The notes beneath the pieces are model-generated. The model worked only from the letters and a program-made list of their open reading frames with translations. It had not been told where the DNA came from and made no database searches. Made by a program: the position numbers and the translations under genes. Shown here one piece after another: positions 10,681 to 19,447 of a stretch of 28,299 nt of DNA. The DNA is taken from assembly GCA_010094025.1 (NCBI GenBank), contig ML991908.1:1-28299 (forward strand), given 5' to 3'. This DNA is from Viridothelium virens (Eukaryota > Ascomycota > Dothideomycetes > Trypetheliales > Trypetheliaceae). Within the stretch, counting starts at the first letter, position 1, and each line of letters opens with the position of its first letter.

Positions 10681-10865
10681 TACCTTACGGCGGCTGGGGG
10701 GTTCCTCAACTGGTAATTAATACAGTGTTACCTTATCTTAACTGTTATGACCATGTTGGCCCACGTTAAGGCGGTGTTAACATGGACCAACAAAGTCATA
10801 GCAGCGAATTCAAAATATCATTCTATCATTTACCAGTTGAGGAACCCCCCAGCCGCCGTAAGGTA
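10681..10865. mobile_element. Tc1/mariner-type MITE with perfect terminal inverted repeats
   Basis: The 36 bases at 10681-10716 (beginning TACCTTACGGCGGC) are the exact reverse complement of 10830-10865. Removing the outermost TA on each side leaves 34-bp perfect TIRs flanked by TA, the target duplication of Tc1/mariner/pogo elements. The 113-bp interior has no coding capacity but holds a second small inverted repeat, CCATGTT (10751-10757) with AACATGG (10779-10785). Size and structure fit a non-autonomous element mobilised in trans by a pogo-like transposase. The absence of mismatches between the arms suggests a fairly recent insertion or conversion. Confidence 0.85.
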
Positions 10866-11317
10866 CCTAAGACACTGTCTGTTGTCACACGTGATATCGC
10901 TCACTTGCTGATGCACCATTCAGCCAACTGCAGCATGATACTTGAACGGCGATTCTCTAATCCTCTTTGTGATAGTCAAAAGTCCAGGACTTTGCCCAAC
11001 AAAATGCTCAAAACCGTGCGCACAATGGAGTGATGACTAAGGTGTATCAAATCGGCATAGTCGTGGCGTTGGCGCGGCTACGTTCACTGGTCAGCACGTC
11101 CTGAAGGCAGCCTTCTACGAAAAATTGTCTCAAGATGGACGAGGCTGAAGGCGGGGCGCGTAGCGAAGTGCCTAACGTCTTTTCATCGAGCTTGATGCCA
11201 CCTTTCGAAGGTCACACAAGAAGTTTGGACGACAAGCTTCATTGCGAAGCGTTTGGGCAGACAACGAAGCAAGCCCACTGTTGATGCTCAATTACAGTGT
11301 GAAGAAAGCCAGAGAGA

Positions 11318-13867
11318 ATGTCTGGGCAAGTTGCACAAACGACGCTCGCAGCGCGGTCCATCGATCTCACCGCTCGAGTTCTTGATCTTACTTCCATCCT
11401 TTGCCAAACTTCCGGCCTCACTAGCGGGCTTTATGAGCTCGGACAATGGCTAATGCTGGAGACAGTCAACCGTCATGAACTCTACGAATGTTTTGAGAAG
11501 GCAAGAGGCATTGTCTATGCCAACAGAGCCGGAGAGAACTTCTATGATAAGATCGCAAAGGAGAAAGCGAGCGACAACATCTTCCCCCTTTAGGCTCAAC
11601 TGAGCGGCTCTTTGGGTCGGCTTATAGTGAAAGACTCACATCTGTCATGGATCGCGTCGACAACAGCTTGCTTGTATCAATTTCACAACGATAGATTTAT
11701 CTCCGACGCCATCTGTATGATGATCATGCTCACGGATCCGAGCAATGAGGGACATCCCGAGTTCGAGTTGAAATACCGTTCGAATCGCGTAGAAATGAAG
11801 GCGGTGGTCGACCGAATCATCTCGAGCGTGTGGCTCAATATTGTCAATCCTGGCAAAGGAACCGAACAACTACCGGCACAACTGGAAGCCGTCTGTGATA
11901 GAGGGCATCACTTGAACGGCGATAAACTAGGAATGGTCGCTCACGCGCTGAGGACACCGCGTGATAGAATTATCATTGAGTCAGAGCATCTTTTGAAGAA
12001 CCTTTCACTGTGGCTCATGTTACACTTCCATGGCAGATTGATAGTCAGCGTCAGTGGAAAAGTGTTATATGACAAGTGCTCTGGCGACAGTCCACGGATA
12101 CTGGAGCTGAAAGTAAAGAAATTTTGTAGCAAAGAACAAGACTGCAGTAACGAGGGAGATACATACAGGCTCTTCACCGATGTCAGAGGGTCTTTTGAAG
12201 AGTTCCTTAGCGGCACCTATCCGAGCTCTTTTGATATGCCGGAGACTGCAAGGGCTCGACGGAGTCTCTACGATGTGATGAAGACACACGATTTAGGCGC
12301 CTCAGTGCTCTCAGAGGAGCTGAAGGTAATGGCTCGTCAAAGCGCGCAGCTTGTTGTCAAGTGGCTATTATTACTTCCTGTGACTATTCCTGTCGATGCA
12401 GACTTCGGATTTTCGATACGATCACTGGATATTGACATCAACACCAAGGTAGAGGCTGAACCACTTCTTGGAACGATTCTTGGACGAAGCCCATCGATTC
12501 TCAACTTCAATTGGGGGAAAGCTTTCCAAAAATCCAAGCATGTGATTTATGCGCCCACTTTGGACCCAGAGAACTCTGACGACGATGAACTATCGCAACC
12601 AATGGACGAAGATATGTTTGCCTCGGCAAATTTCGAGGCAAGATGGACAGACGAACATGTCGATTTCTCCGAAGATGTCATCTTATCGTTCCCGATTCTC
12701 AGAGACCTTGTATCTGCAGCAAAAGCAGAGTGCGAATGTCAACACTGTGTTCTCAATCGAAGGACTCCTACCAATCATGACAAGAAGTCCAGTGCCTCAT
12801 TACAGCCTGGATGTAAAGCTCGCGTCGCTGTATCCTCTGTGTTGTTACTGGTCAGTCATGCGATTGCCGACGGTTTCGGCGCACCAGACATCTCTCGAGT
12901 TCGGGATTGTGAACACCCGTTGAAATCAATTCTGACAGTATTTTCCGAGCTCTTACTCCGCAAACAGATAAGGTGGGACACATGGTTCAACACAGCAGCT
13001 TGTGTTTATCTAGGGTGTCCATTCGTAGAGCATGTTGTGGACATTGAGCTGGGCGGAACGGCATACGGAGCGATTCAATACGGCAATGCGGCTGTGATGG
13101 CACCATGGATTGATTTAACAAAAGTGGAAGATGTGAAACGATGCTTCCACTTCAGCAGGGTACAAGGAAAATTGGGCGTAATGAGAGGATCGGCTGGGCA
13201 GCATTACTTTCGCGGCATTCCCGAGCAGTTCGCGATTGTCCAGGTAGAGCACACAGAGGATACCAGCAGCTTCAACCAACGATTCAAGAAATGGTCCGAA
13301 CCGCTAACTGATAATATCTCGGTGAAAGAAGACGATTCTACTTTTGAAGTAGAGGCAATGTTGGTCTCGGCAGATGTAGATGTCTATCGCCTTCTACTGA
13401 GAATTAAGTCGGACACTTTCGCAAGAATAATCGACCCTGTCGACGCCATGATCCGCTTGGCAAGGTCCTTGCTCATTGTCGAATGTGGCCATAAGGACAA
13501 TACAAAACGAATGGAAAAGTCAGAAGATGTCATCAAGCTGTATGATTTCGATGACCTACTAGGCCGCTGGCAAAACGAGGACACCTTCTATGGTCTCAAC
13601 AAGGTGGGATCGGCGATACCATTCCATGGAAGGGCACCAGACGAGGACGGATCAGGTATCACGTTGCATATGACTTCGGCGCTCCAACACAACGGCAAGA
13701 TCAATGTTGCGAGAGCACTCTCTGTTAACTACATGACTATCGTCAATCAGGGAGATTGCTTTCTGCCTTGTGCGATCCAAAAGGCAAAGACAATGCCTGT
13801 CCCAGGGGATAATGAGTCCCTTAAGGTAACCGAAAGGTATATTATCAACGTGAGAGGGGGTTTCTAA
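11318..13867 (+). pseudogene. Large uncharacterised fungal protein interrupted by one in-frame TAG
   Basis: From the ATG at 11318 one frame runs 849 codons to 13867, broken only by TAG at 11591-11593 (codon 92). Downstream of it the first ATG would drop a conserved-looking segment, so the two halves appear to belong together. The part before the stop (about residues 20-90) has a helical, leucine-rich character. Later features are C-E-C-Q-H-C near 12732-12749 (possible metal site), L-V-S-H-A-I-A-D-G-F-G near 12850, and acidic stretches. No signal peptide or membrane segment is evident and I do not recognise a named domain; the overall pattern resembles lineage-specific hypothetical proteins of Dothideomycetes. 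The TAG follows a pyrimidine tract (CTTCCCCCTTTAG) like a splice acceptor, but the only in-frame donor I can pair with it is a poor GTCTAT at 11513 without a branch site. Confidence 0.6.
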
Positions 13868-14436
13868 GCAAGTTTCCAAAAGGCTAAAACGACCGATTCA
13901 TGTTGCAATGGAATCAGGACCAGAGACGTAGGTTCAGTAAGACGGATTTTTACGCGACGTAATCGTGAGAATGGTAATATAAGACTACTATTCCTAGGCG
14001 GCATTGCTTAGTGCAATGGTGAGAAACGCTGAGTCTATGTTCAAAAGAGTCGTAGGCCGACCTGTTGGAAGAAAGCAATCCAATCGGACAGCGGTAACGC
14101 GAAAGTAGTAGTGAAATTCTTTAGTCCTGCATTTGTATTTAAACCAGAAGTCCCATTTATTACAGCTGTTGAGGCTTGGAAATGGCAAATGTTGACGAGA
14201 TATACATGTTTCGTAACTTGCATCTACGTATCTGCGGGAACGGTCTGCTTTCACTTCTGCAACTTAGAGGCAATAGTCTCTGAGGTATCACCTTCTATCT
14301 TCCAATTCCGCTGGAGAGCTTTCCGCTTGGCGTTTGTGCAATTCCGTCGAGGGTCTGTACACCGAAGTTTGCGCCGATTCGCGATACTGGGGACAATTCT
14401 TTTCATGACCGCCGAATGCTGACGGCAGCGCTATGT
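13868..14436. other. Intergenic region, convergent 3' ends
   Basis: About 570 bp between the 3' end of the large uncharacterised gene (plus) and the 3' end of the ThDP enzyme gene (minus). It should hold both polyadenylation regions. AT-rich short open frames are present on both strands, but none has family features or splice continuity with its neighbours. Confidence 0.5.
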
Positions 14437-16325
14437 TCATGCTGAATCCCCCTCGAACTTGCCTTGTGGGCCACCAAGGTGTGCGTCGAGCACAGCGCAG
14501 ATGCCACTTTTCACTGCTTTCACAGCTTCGGGGAGAAGGCGTTGCAAATCCGCTACCGTATCCGCGTGGTGGGCCCAGGCTTTTCCGCCGGCTGCGGCTT
14601 TGGCGATGCCAGCGTAGTCGGGTGTCGGTGCGAAAGAGATGTGCAAATCTTCGTTGCTGACTTTAGAGCCATCGCCGTTTGGATGAACAAAAAGCAACGA
14701 TTTGCGTGGTGCATTCCAGCCTGTTCAACTAATCAGCCTGCAGTCTGTCCTGGATTTTAATATGCCTCACCCTTGTTATTCAGCACTATCGTAAGGACAG
14801 GAATATTGTACCTCTGTGCGATCCAGTAAACACTGCCGGGTACAGAGAAAAGATAACTGCCGTCACCAACAATTTGGCACACAAACTTGCCTTTGTTTGT
14901 TCCTCCTGCCTGAGCGTCCGTTGCGAGCTTGATGCCTAGAGCACCACCGCCAGACCAGCCCAGACCGCCGCCTCCGCAGTTGATCCATGATCCCGGTATG
15001 GTCGCTTGTATCTGGTCGGAGGCGATCACACTGTTGGTGACGGCTTCGACAGCCCAGATCGTATCCGGTGGACAAGCTTTTCGGACCTGGCTAATCAGAA
15101 ATGGGCAATCGAAAGTTCCATTTTCACCAGGTATCGCCTTTGACGCAACACCTTCAATCCGCTGTTGGTGTTTTTGTTGTAAGTTGAGCCAACGACGGTC
15201 GAAGGTTTGAGTGCTGATTCTATCCTGCAGATGTGTTCTAACGTAGCTAGTTATCTGACTAATTGCACTCGCGGGGTCCGCACGAAATCGTGCTATGGCG
15301 TCAATGTAGAAGACAGGCATCTGATGTTTCAGCGGGTCAACGTCGATATGAATGATCTTGGCACCCTTCCGTGGATGGCACTGGGTATTAATCCAAGGGA
15401 CATCGCAATCTAGGACAAGTATTGCATCGGCGGTCCTGATTGATTCATCCTCTCCATATTTTAGCCCCAGCCAAGCCGGGTGGTCCGCTGGAAAGCACAT
15501 ATCACTGCCGGTGGTGTCCAACACGCGAAGACCCTTGATGGTATTTGCTAGCTCTACTAAGGAATCAACAGCAGATTGGTTGCGACCAACGTATCCCGCG
15601 ATCACGAGAGGCTCTTGAGCATCTACCAAGAGTTCCGAAACCTGTTGCAGCTGCGAATGCTTTAGTGCTCCCAATTCGGCTGGAGTCCAGAGTGATTGAT
15701 CGACGGTGTAGGGTTCGATCTCTTCTTCCATAGCTTCTCTGGAACCGACAAGGTAAACTGGGCCCTTTGGATCGCTTGTTGCCAGGTTTAAAGCCCGGTT
15801 CACAAGCTGTTTAACATTGCGGCCTCTCTTGATCTCACCTGTGTATCGACAATATTGTGCAACAATCTGTTTCTGATCTGGGATATCCTGAAGCCAGTGG
15901 ATGTACTCTGTTCTTGAACCGCGGTATTCTCCCTCAATCGTACATGGTGATAACCCAGCAAAGATCAATACGGGTGCCCGGCCGCAGGATGCGTTGTGTA
16001 CCGCAGCTCCTAGTCCCTGAGTGCCGACGTCGACATGAATGATTACAGCTTGTGGCTTGTTCGTCACCCTAGCATATCCGTCGGCGATTGACAGGGCAAC
16101 CATTTCATTCGGGCATGTAATTATACGTGGAAAATTTTTGGCCTTCTCGTTTTGGCCCTTTACAATTGCCTCCATGATGCTGGGGTGATCGGAGCCCAGA
16201 TTGACAAAGCAATGGGTCACCCCAGCCTTGGTCTTGTCAGATCACTCGATATAGGAGATCAGTTGCTGTGTGGGAGAACATACCTCTGAGAGCGCTTCAA
16301 AGAAGGCGAACGAAGCTGTATACAT
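14437..16325 (-). CDS. Thiamine diphosphate-dependent enzyme (acetolactate synthase/decarboxylase-like)
   Basis: Exons 16325-16284, 16226-14771 and 14720-14437 encode 593 residues. Intron one (16227-16283) has GTATGT and a CTGAC branch site with an AAG acceptor; intron two (14721-14770) has GTGAGG and CAG. The N-terminal pyrimidine-binding domain shows F-V-N-L-G-S-D-H-P-S and the catalytic glutamate E55 in C-P-N-E-M-V-A-L. The central domain has a DHS-like fold pattern (D-T-T-G-S-D-M, then V-L-D-C-D-V-P-W). The ThDP/Mg motif starts with G-D-G at 468-470 and ends with N-N at 497-498. Known relatives ligate or decarboxylate 2-keto acids; the substrate here is unknown. There is no obvious mitochondrial targeting peptide, unlike anabolic acetolactate synthase. 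It is divergently paired with a class II aldolase-like gene at 17417, which suggests a shared catabolic pathway. Confidence 0.9.
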
Positions 16326-17416
16326 GATAGCCGTTATCCTTAGCTATCAAGAGTGGTATCGATCAACGAGAGTGAGCTTTCAAAATGAGGATACTGTCTC
16401 TGAGGCGACCAAAGAAAAACGGTGTTGCTTGGACAAGAAGCGCGATTTCTTACTCGTAGAGTCTCGCTGGGGTTCAGAATGCTTCTACCATAGTAGCTGG
16501 AGGCTGATATTGCCCTGCCTACCTCCATAGTCTATTCCTTCCAGACCAAGATGCTGGAATTTTCACTCTTCACAGCCATTGCCGAATCGATGCCACTTCC
16601 CCCCGCAATTGCTTTCACCGCTCAAGCGTTGCGAGTAGTCGAGGCACGATTGCGCATGAACAGCGGCCGCAAGTGTCTTTCCAAGTCGTTTGCTGGTATT
16701 CATTGCCCTTTTATCCGCTTACAAAGTGATGAATAAGTGTTTGTCAGTTGCAGGACGCTCAGTGGTACTTCAAACCAGGCGGGACGGTAGTAATGACTGC
16801 GTAGGAAATTCGCTCAGGAAAGCCGAAAGTAAGCTTGTAAGCACGTTTCGCTTAACTGTCCAATTCTGAGCTAGCTTTTCATTTCGGAGCTTCTTCAAAT
16901 TGCGGATCACGGAGCATTGGTGATCATTACATCCCGGTCCACGCCATAATTGGGCAGCCAAGCGAGATGTCTAATTATGCTAGTATTTGAACGATCCGAA
17001 AGGTTACGGTATACTCTACCTGCCTCTGTAATTCTCTAGACTACTTTGCATAATCAGTCACCAAAGAGGGTCGGGTTGGCCTAATACATTACTGTATCGG
17101 ATCGAGCGAGATAGTTACATTAGTCATATCTGACCAAGACTATTTCACGAGTTCTCAGTCTCTATATTCTGCACCAACTACTGCAAGTCCCCTGTAGCAT
17201 TGAGGGTCCTGCATAAGATGCATGCTCGATCCTTCGACTCCAAGGTCGATGCGATCATACTCAGACTAAAACGCACGGCTTAAACTGTAAGGTATCACTG
17301 TCTAAGCACAGCTTCGCTGAGGAAACTCTGGTATTTGCTATCGTAGTGCCGCCTTTTTTGAGTGGGCCTAGAAGTTTGTGATTTTCTTGCGCTCGCATTT
17401 CTTCAAGACCACCAAA
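16326..17416. promoter_or_regulatory. Bidirectional promoter region of the ThDP enzyme and aldolase-like genes
   Basis: About 1.1 kb separates the divergent start codons. It must hold both promoters. I see no supportable gene; the open frames at 16270-16530, 16551-16736 and 16770-16961 have no family features, and the first overlaps the start of the ThDP gene. No binding site for a named regulator was recognised with confidence. Confidence 0.5.
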
Positions 17417-18290
17417 ATGTCTTCAAACAAGCTACAGGAGGTACGGACTACTACTGGTGGCGAAAAAAAGATGAAGCATGGCAAAACAAAGCTGACGACA
17501 ACATCAGACGTTACGGATGCTTGTGACAGCAAATCACATCCTCCACTTCCATGGTGCAGTCGACGGCTTTGGCCATATCTCCGTCCGACATCCTGAAAAC
17601 CCAGATATCTACATAATGTGTGGATATATGCCACCGGCACTTGTTGAGAACGTCGACGACCTAATCGAGTACTACGTCGATAAAAGCGACCCGGTGAAGC
17701 CAGACGCGAAGAGAGGGTACTCTGAACGCTTCATTCATGGCGAAATCTTTAAGCGCTACCCTGATGTACAATGCGTTGTTCACTCTCACGCAGAAGCGGT
17801 ACTGCCGTATGCCACAAGCACCGTACCAATGCTGCCAATGTATCACATGGGTGGTTTCATGGGTAAAGAAGTTCCTGTGTGGGACATCGTGCCTCTGTAC
17901 GACGATCATTATCAGCAAGACATGCTCGTCAACAATGAGAGACTTGGTGCCTCTCTCGCAGCGACCTTTTCGTCCTCGGCGAGCTCAGCGGTACCCGAGA
18001 AAAATGTCGTCTTGATGAAACGCCATGGGTATACGACACATGGGAAGGACATCCCTACTGCAGTTTATCGGACCATATATACCCTCATCAATGCGGGAAT
18101 ACAAACGAACGCTACTTTGCTTCAAGCAGCTGCGAAAGAAGGAGGTTTGGTTGACACTGCAAGCGTGCACGGTCTTTCTGAGCGACATGCTAGAGATTGC
18201 CAAAAAATGACCGAGGCTACTCAAGACAAATCATGGAGACTTTGGAGCCGAGAAGTGGAGGCTTCACCATTGTATAGAAACAATGTTTAG
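17417..18290 (+). CDS. Class II aldolase/adducin-family protein (AraD/FucA-like)
   Basis: Exons 17417-17440 and 17508-18290 give 268 residues. The intron (17441-17507) has GTACGG, a GCTGAC branch site and CAG, and restores an ATG-started frame with T-L-R before the next ATG. Family features are G-F-G-H-I-S-V-R (around 28-36), a candidate catalytic glutamate E81 in Y-S-E, zinc-ligand histidines H100 and H102 in V-V-H-S-H-A-E-A-V, and H181 in M-K-R-H-G-Y. E81 sits 19 residues before the first histidine, as in L-fuculose-phosphate aldolase. The family cleaves or decarboxylates sugar phosphates or hydroxy-keto acids with zinc. The substrate is unknown; pairing with the ThDP enzyme suggests sequential steps on a keto acid or its aldol. 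Likely cytosolic, with no signal peptide. Confidence 0.9.
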
Positions 18291-18688
18291 ATATCTCAGA
18301 CGAGACACGTTACCAACGACGAATGTGTCGATGAGTCAATCATAACTTGAGGAAATGCCGTCTCTTTTGAAGCTCAATGCACTTCAGATTGTTTGGGTTC
18401 GCTTTTTGTCTTTCTGTTCGAATAGGCTAGACGCACCGGGATTCATCGTTGCTTTCTGCCTTTGACGTAAAAAATTGTAATTGTGATATTTTCAGTGAGG
18501 CGACCTTGCCAAATGCTTGATAGGAAGGGAACTCGAGATATCTACTTATTTCTGTGTCCACTTATCATCCCAAGTCATCAAGAGCCCACGCGAATGGCTA
18601 AGCAATGATAGTCGCCACCAGAACCCTCAACTTTGGCAAGCTCGAACACCAGCATTTCAAGACCCAGAAGGCATTTTTTGTCATATTT
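18291..18688. other. Convergent 3' intergenic region
   Basis: About 400 bp between the 3' ends of the aldolase-like gene (plus) and the luciferase-domain gene (minus). It presumably holds both termination regions. I see no gene or repeat in it. Confidence 0.5.
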
Positions 18689-19447
18689 TCAGAGCTTTTG
18701 GCCCGTGAGATTCCCAATCCCAGCCTTAATGATGCGCTCCACAACGTCGACCTCCCCCATCGTCCTTGGAGCGTAAACGAAAGTCCAGCCGTGGTCTACC
18801 ATGCCAAGAGAGCTCAGCGGAAATCGTTCACCCCAGCCCGCGTCGACAACTTTCTTTGTATCAGGTACGGTCAACCAGACATGCAGAGAGTTCTCTGCTG
18901 GATGGACGTGAGCGATCTCATCACCAAGGACCTTGTCTTTCACCGCTGTCTTGCGACCAGGTAGGTCAGGTTTGGCGTAGATGGCATCGGTGCTGCGGCC
19001 CTCAGTAATAGACTTATCTAGGACCAGCAAATCCTGGTGATCCAAGTAATATTTCTTTGGCAATGAATGGAGACGCTCGTAGATTGCTGGATCGAGGGGC
19101 TCCGGGTATTGGCGTTGTGGTAAGGTGCGAGAAATAATTTTCGGTGGACGACCTTGCCGGCGAGGTAGATCTCCATCAATGTATGACCGACTTTTGGAGT
19201 TGGAGGGCAAGCGCGATGAGTCTCTCAAGTCATCACCAGAAAACGCACGCAAAATGCGGAACCTGGTGATTTTCAGATACCCGTTGACGTTAGGCGGAGT
19301 ACCTCCAGTCCCAAAGGCAATCCAGGCGTTATAGTCACTGATGAGCCAGGTTGCACCCAGACCAAATGTTGTACCGAGTGCTGCAAGCGACGCAGTCTTC
19401 CAGTCTGACGTTAGACTGTCAACAATTTTTGCAAATTGCTCGTTCAT
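18689..19447 (-). CDS. Luciferase-domain (DUF5519-like) membrane-anchored protein
   Basis: Single exon of 252 residues from the ATG at 19447; the open frame extends upstream without an ATG, so an upstream exon is possible but not needed. A hydrophobic segment at about 18-36 (S-L-A-A-L-G-T-T-F-G-L-G-A-T-W-L) is a likely membrane anchor. The C-terminal half carries E-I-A-H-V-H-P-A-E-N-S-L-H-V-W-L (177-192), then W-G-E-R-F-P-L and V-Y-A-P-R, which I recognise as the fungal 'luciferase domain' family (DUF5519-like), where H-x-H and the following segment are conserved. Despite the name, light production is not established for fungal members. The middle (about 75-115) is basic and probably disordered. 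It converges with the aldolase-like gene; a pathway link is only suggested by position. Confidence 0.8.
   Translation of the reverse strand: MNEQFAKIVDSLTSDWKTASLAALGTTFGLGATWLISDYNAWIAFGTGGTPPNVNGYLKITRFRILRAFSGDDLRDSSRLPSNSKSRSYIDGDLPRRQGRPPKIISRTLPQRQYPEPLDPAIYERLHSLPKKYYLDHQDLLVLDKSITEGRSTDAIYAKPDLPGRKTAVKDKVLGDEIAHVHPAENSLHVWLTVPDTKKVVDAGWGERFPLSSLGMVDHGWTFVYAPRTMGEVDVVERIIKAGIGNLTGQKL

Larger units (their letters stand above)
9834..11317. other. Gene-free region with hairpin and MITE
   Basis: About 1.5 kb without a supportable gene. It contains a strong imperfect hairpin (10204-10255) and a miniature inverted-repeat element (10681-10865), both listed separately. Short open frames at about 10328-10558 and 10782-11033 show no family features; the second runs through the MITE arm. 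I see no RNA gene. Confidence 0.6.

Noticed and set aside
10782-11033. An 83-codon open frame
   Set aside because: Its 5' part is made of the MITE interior and right inverted repeat, so it is a chance frame.
11513-11593. An 81-bp intron removing the TAG of the large uncharacterised gene
   Set aside because: The frame would be kept, but the GTCTAT donor is poor, no CTRAC branch site is present, and it would delete a protein-like segment. Kept only as an alternative explanation.
14929-15733. Plus-strand open frames inside the ThDP enzyme gene
   Set aside because: They are antisense to a well-supported coding exon and show no domain features.
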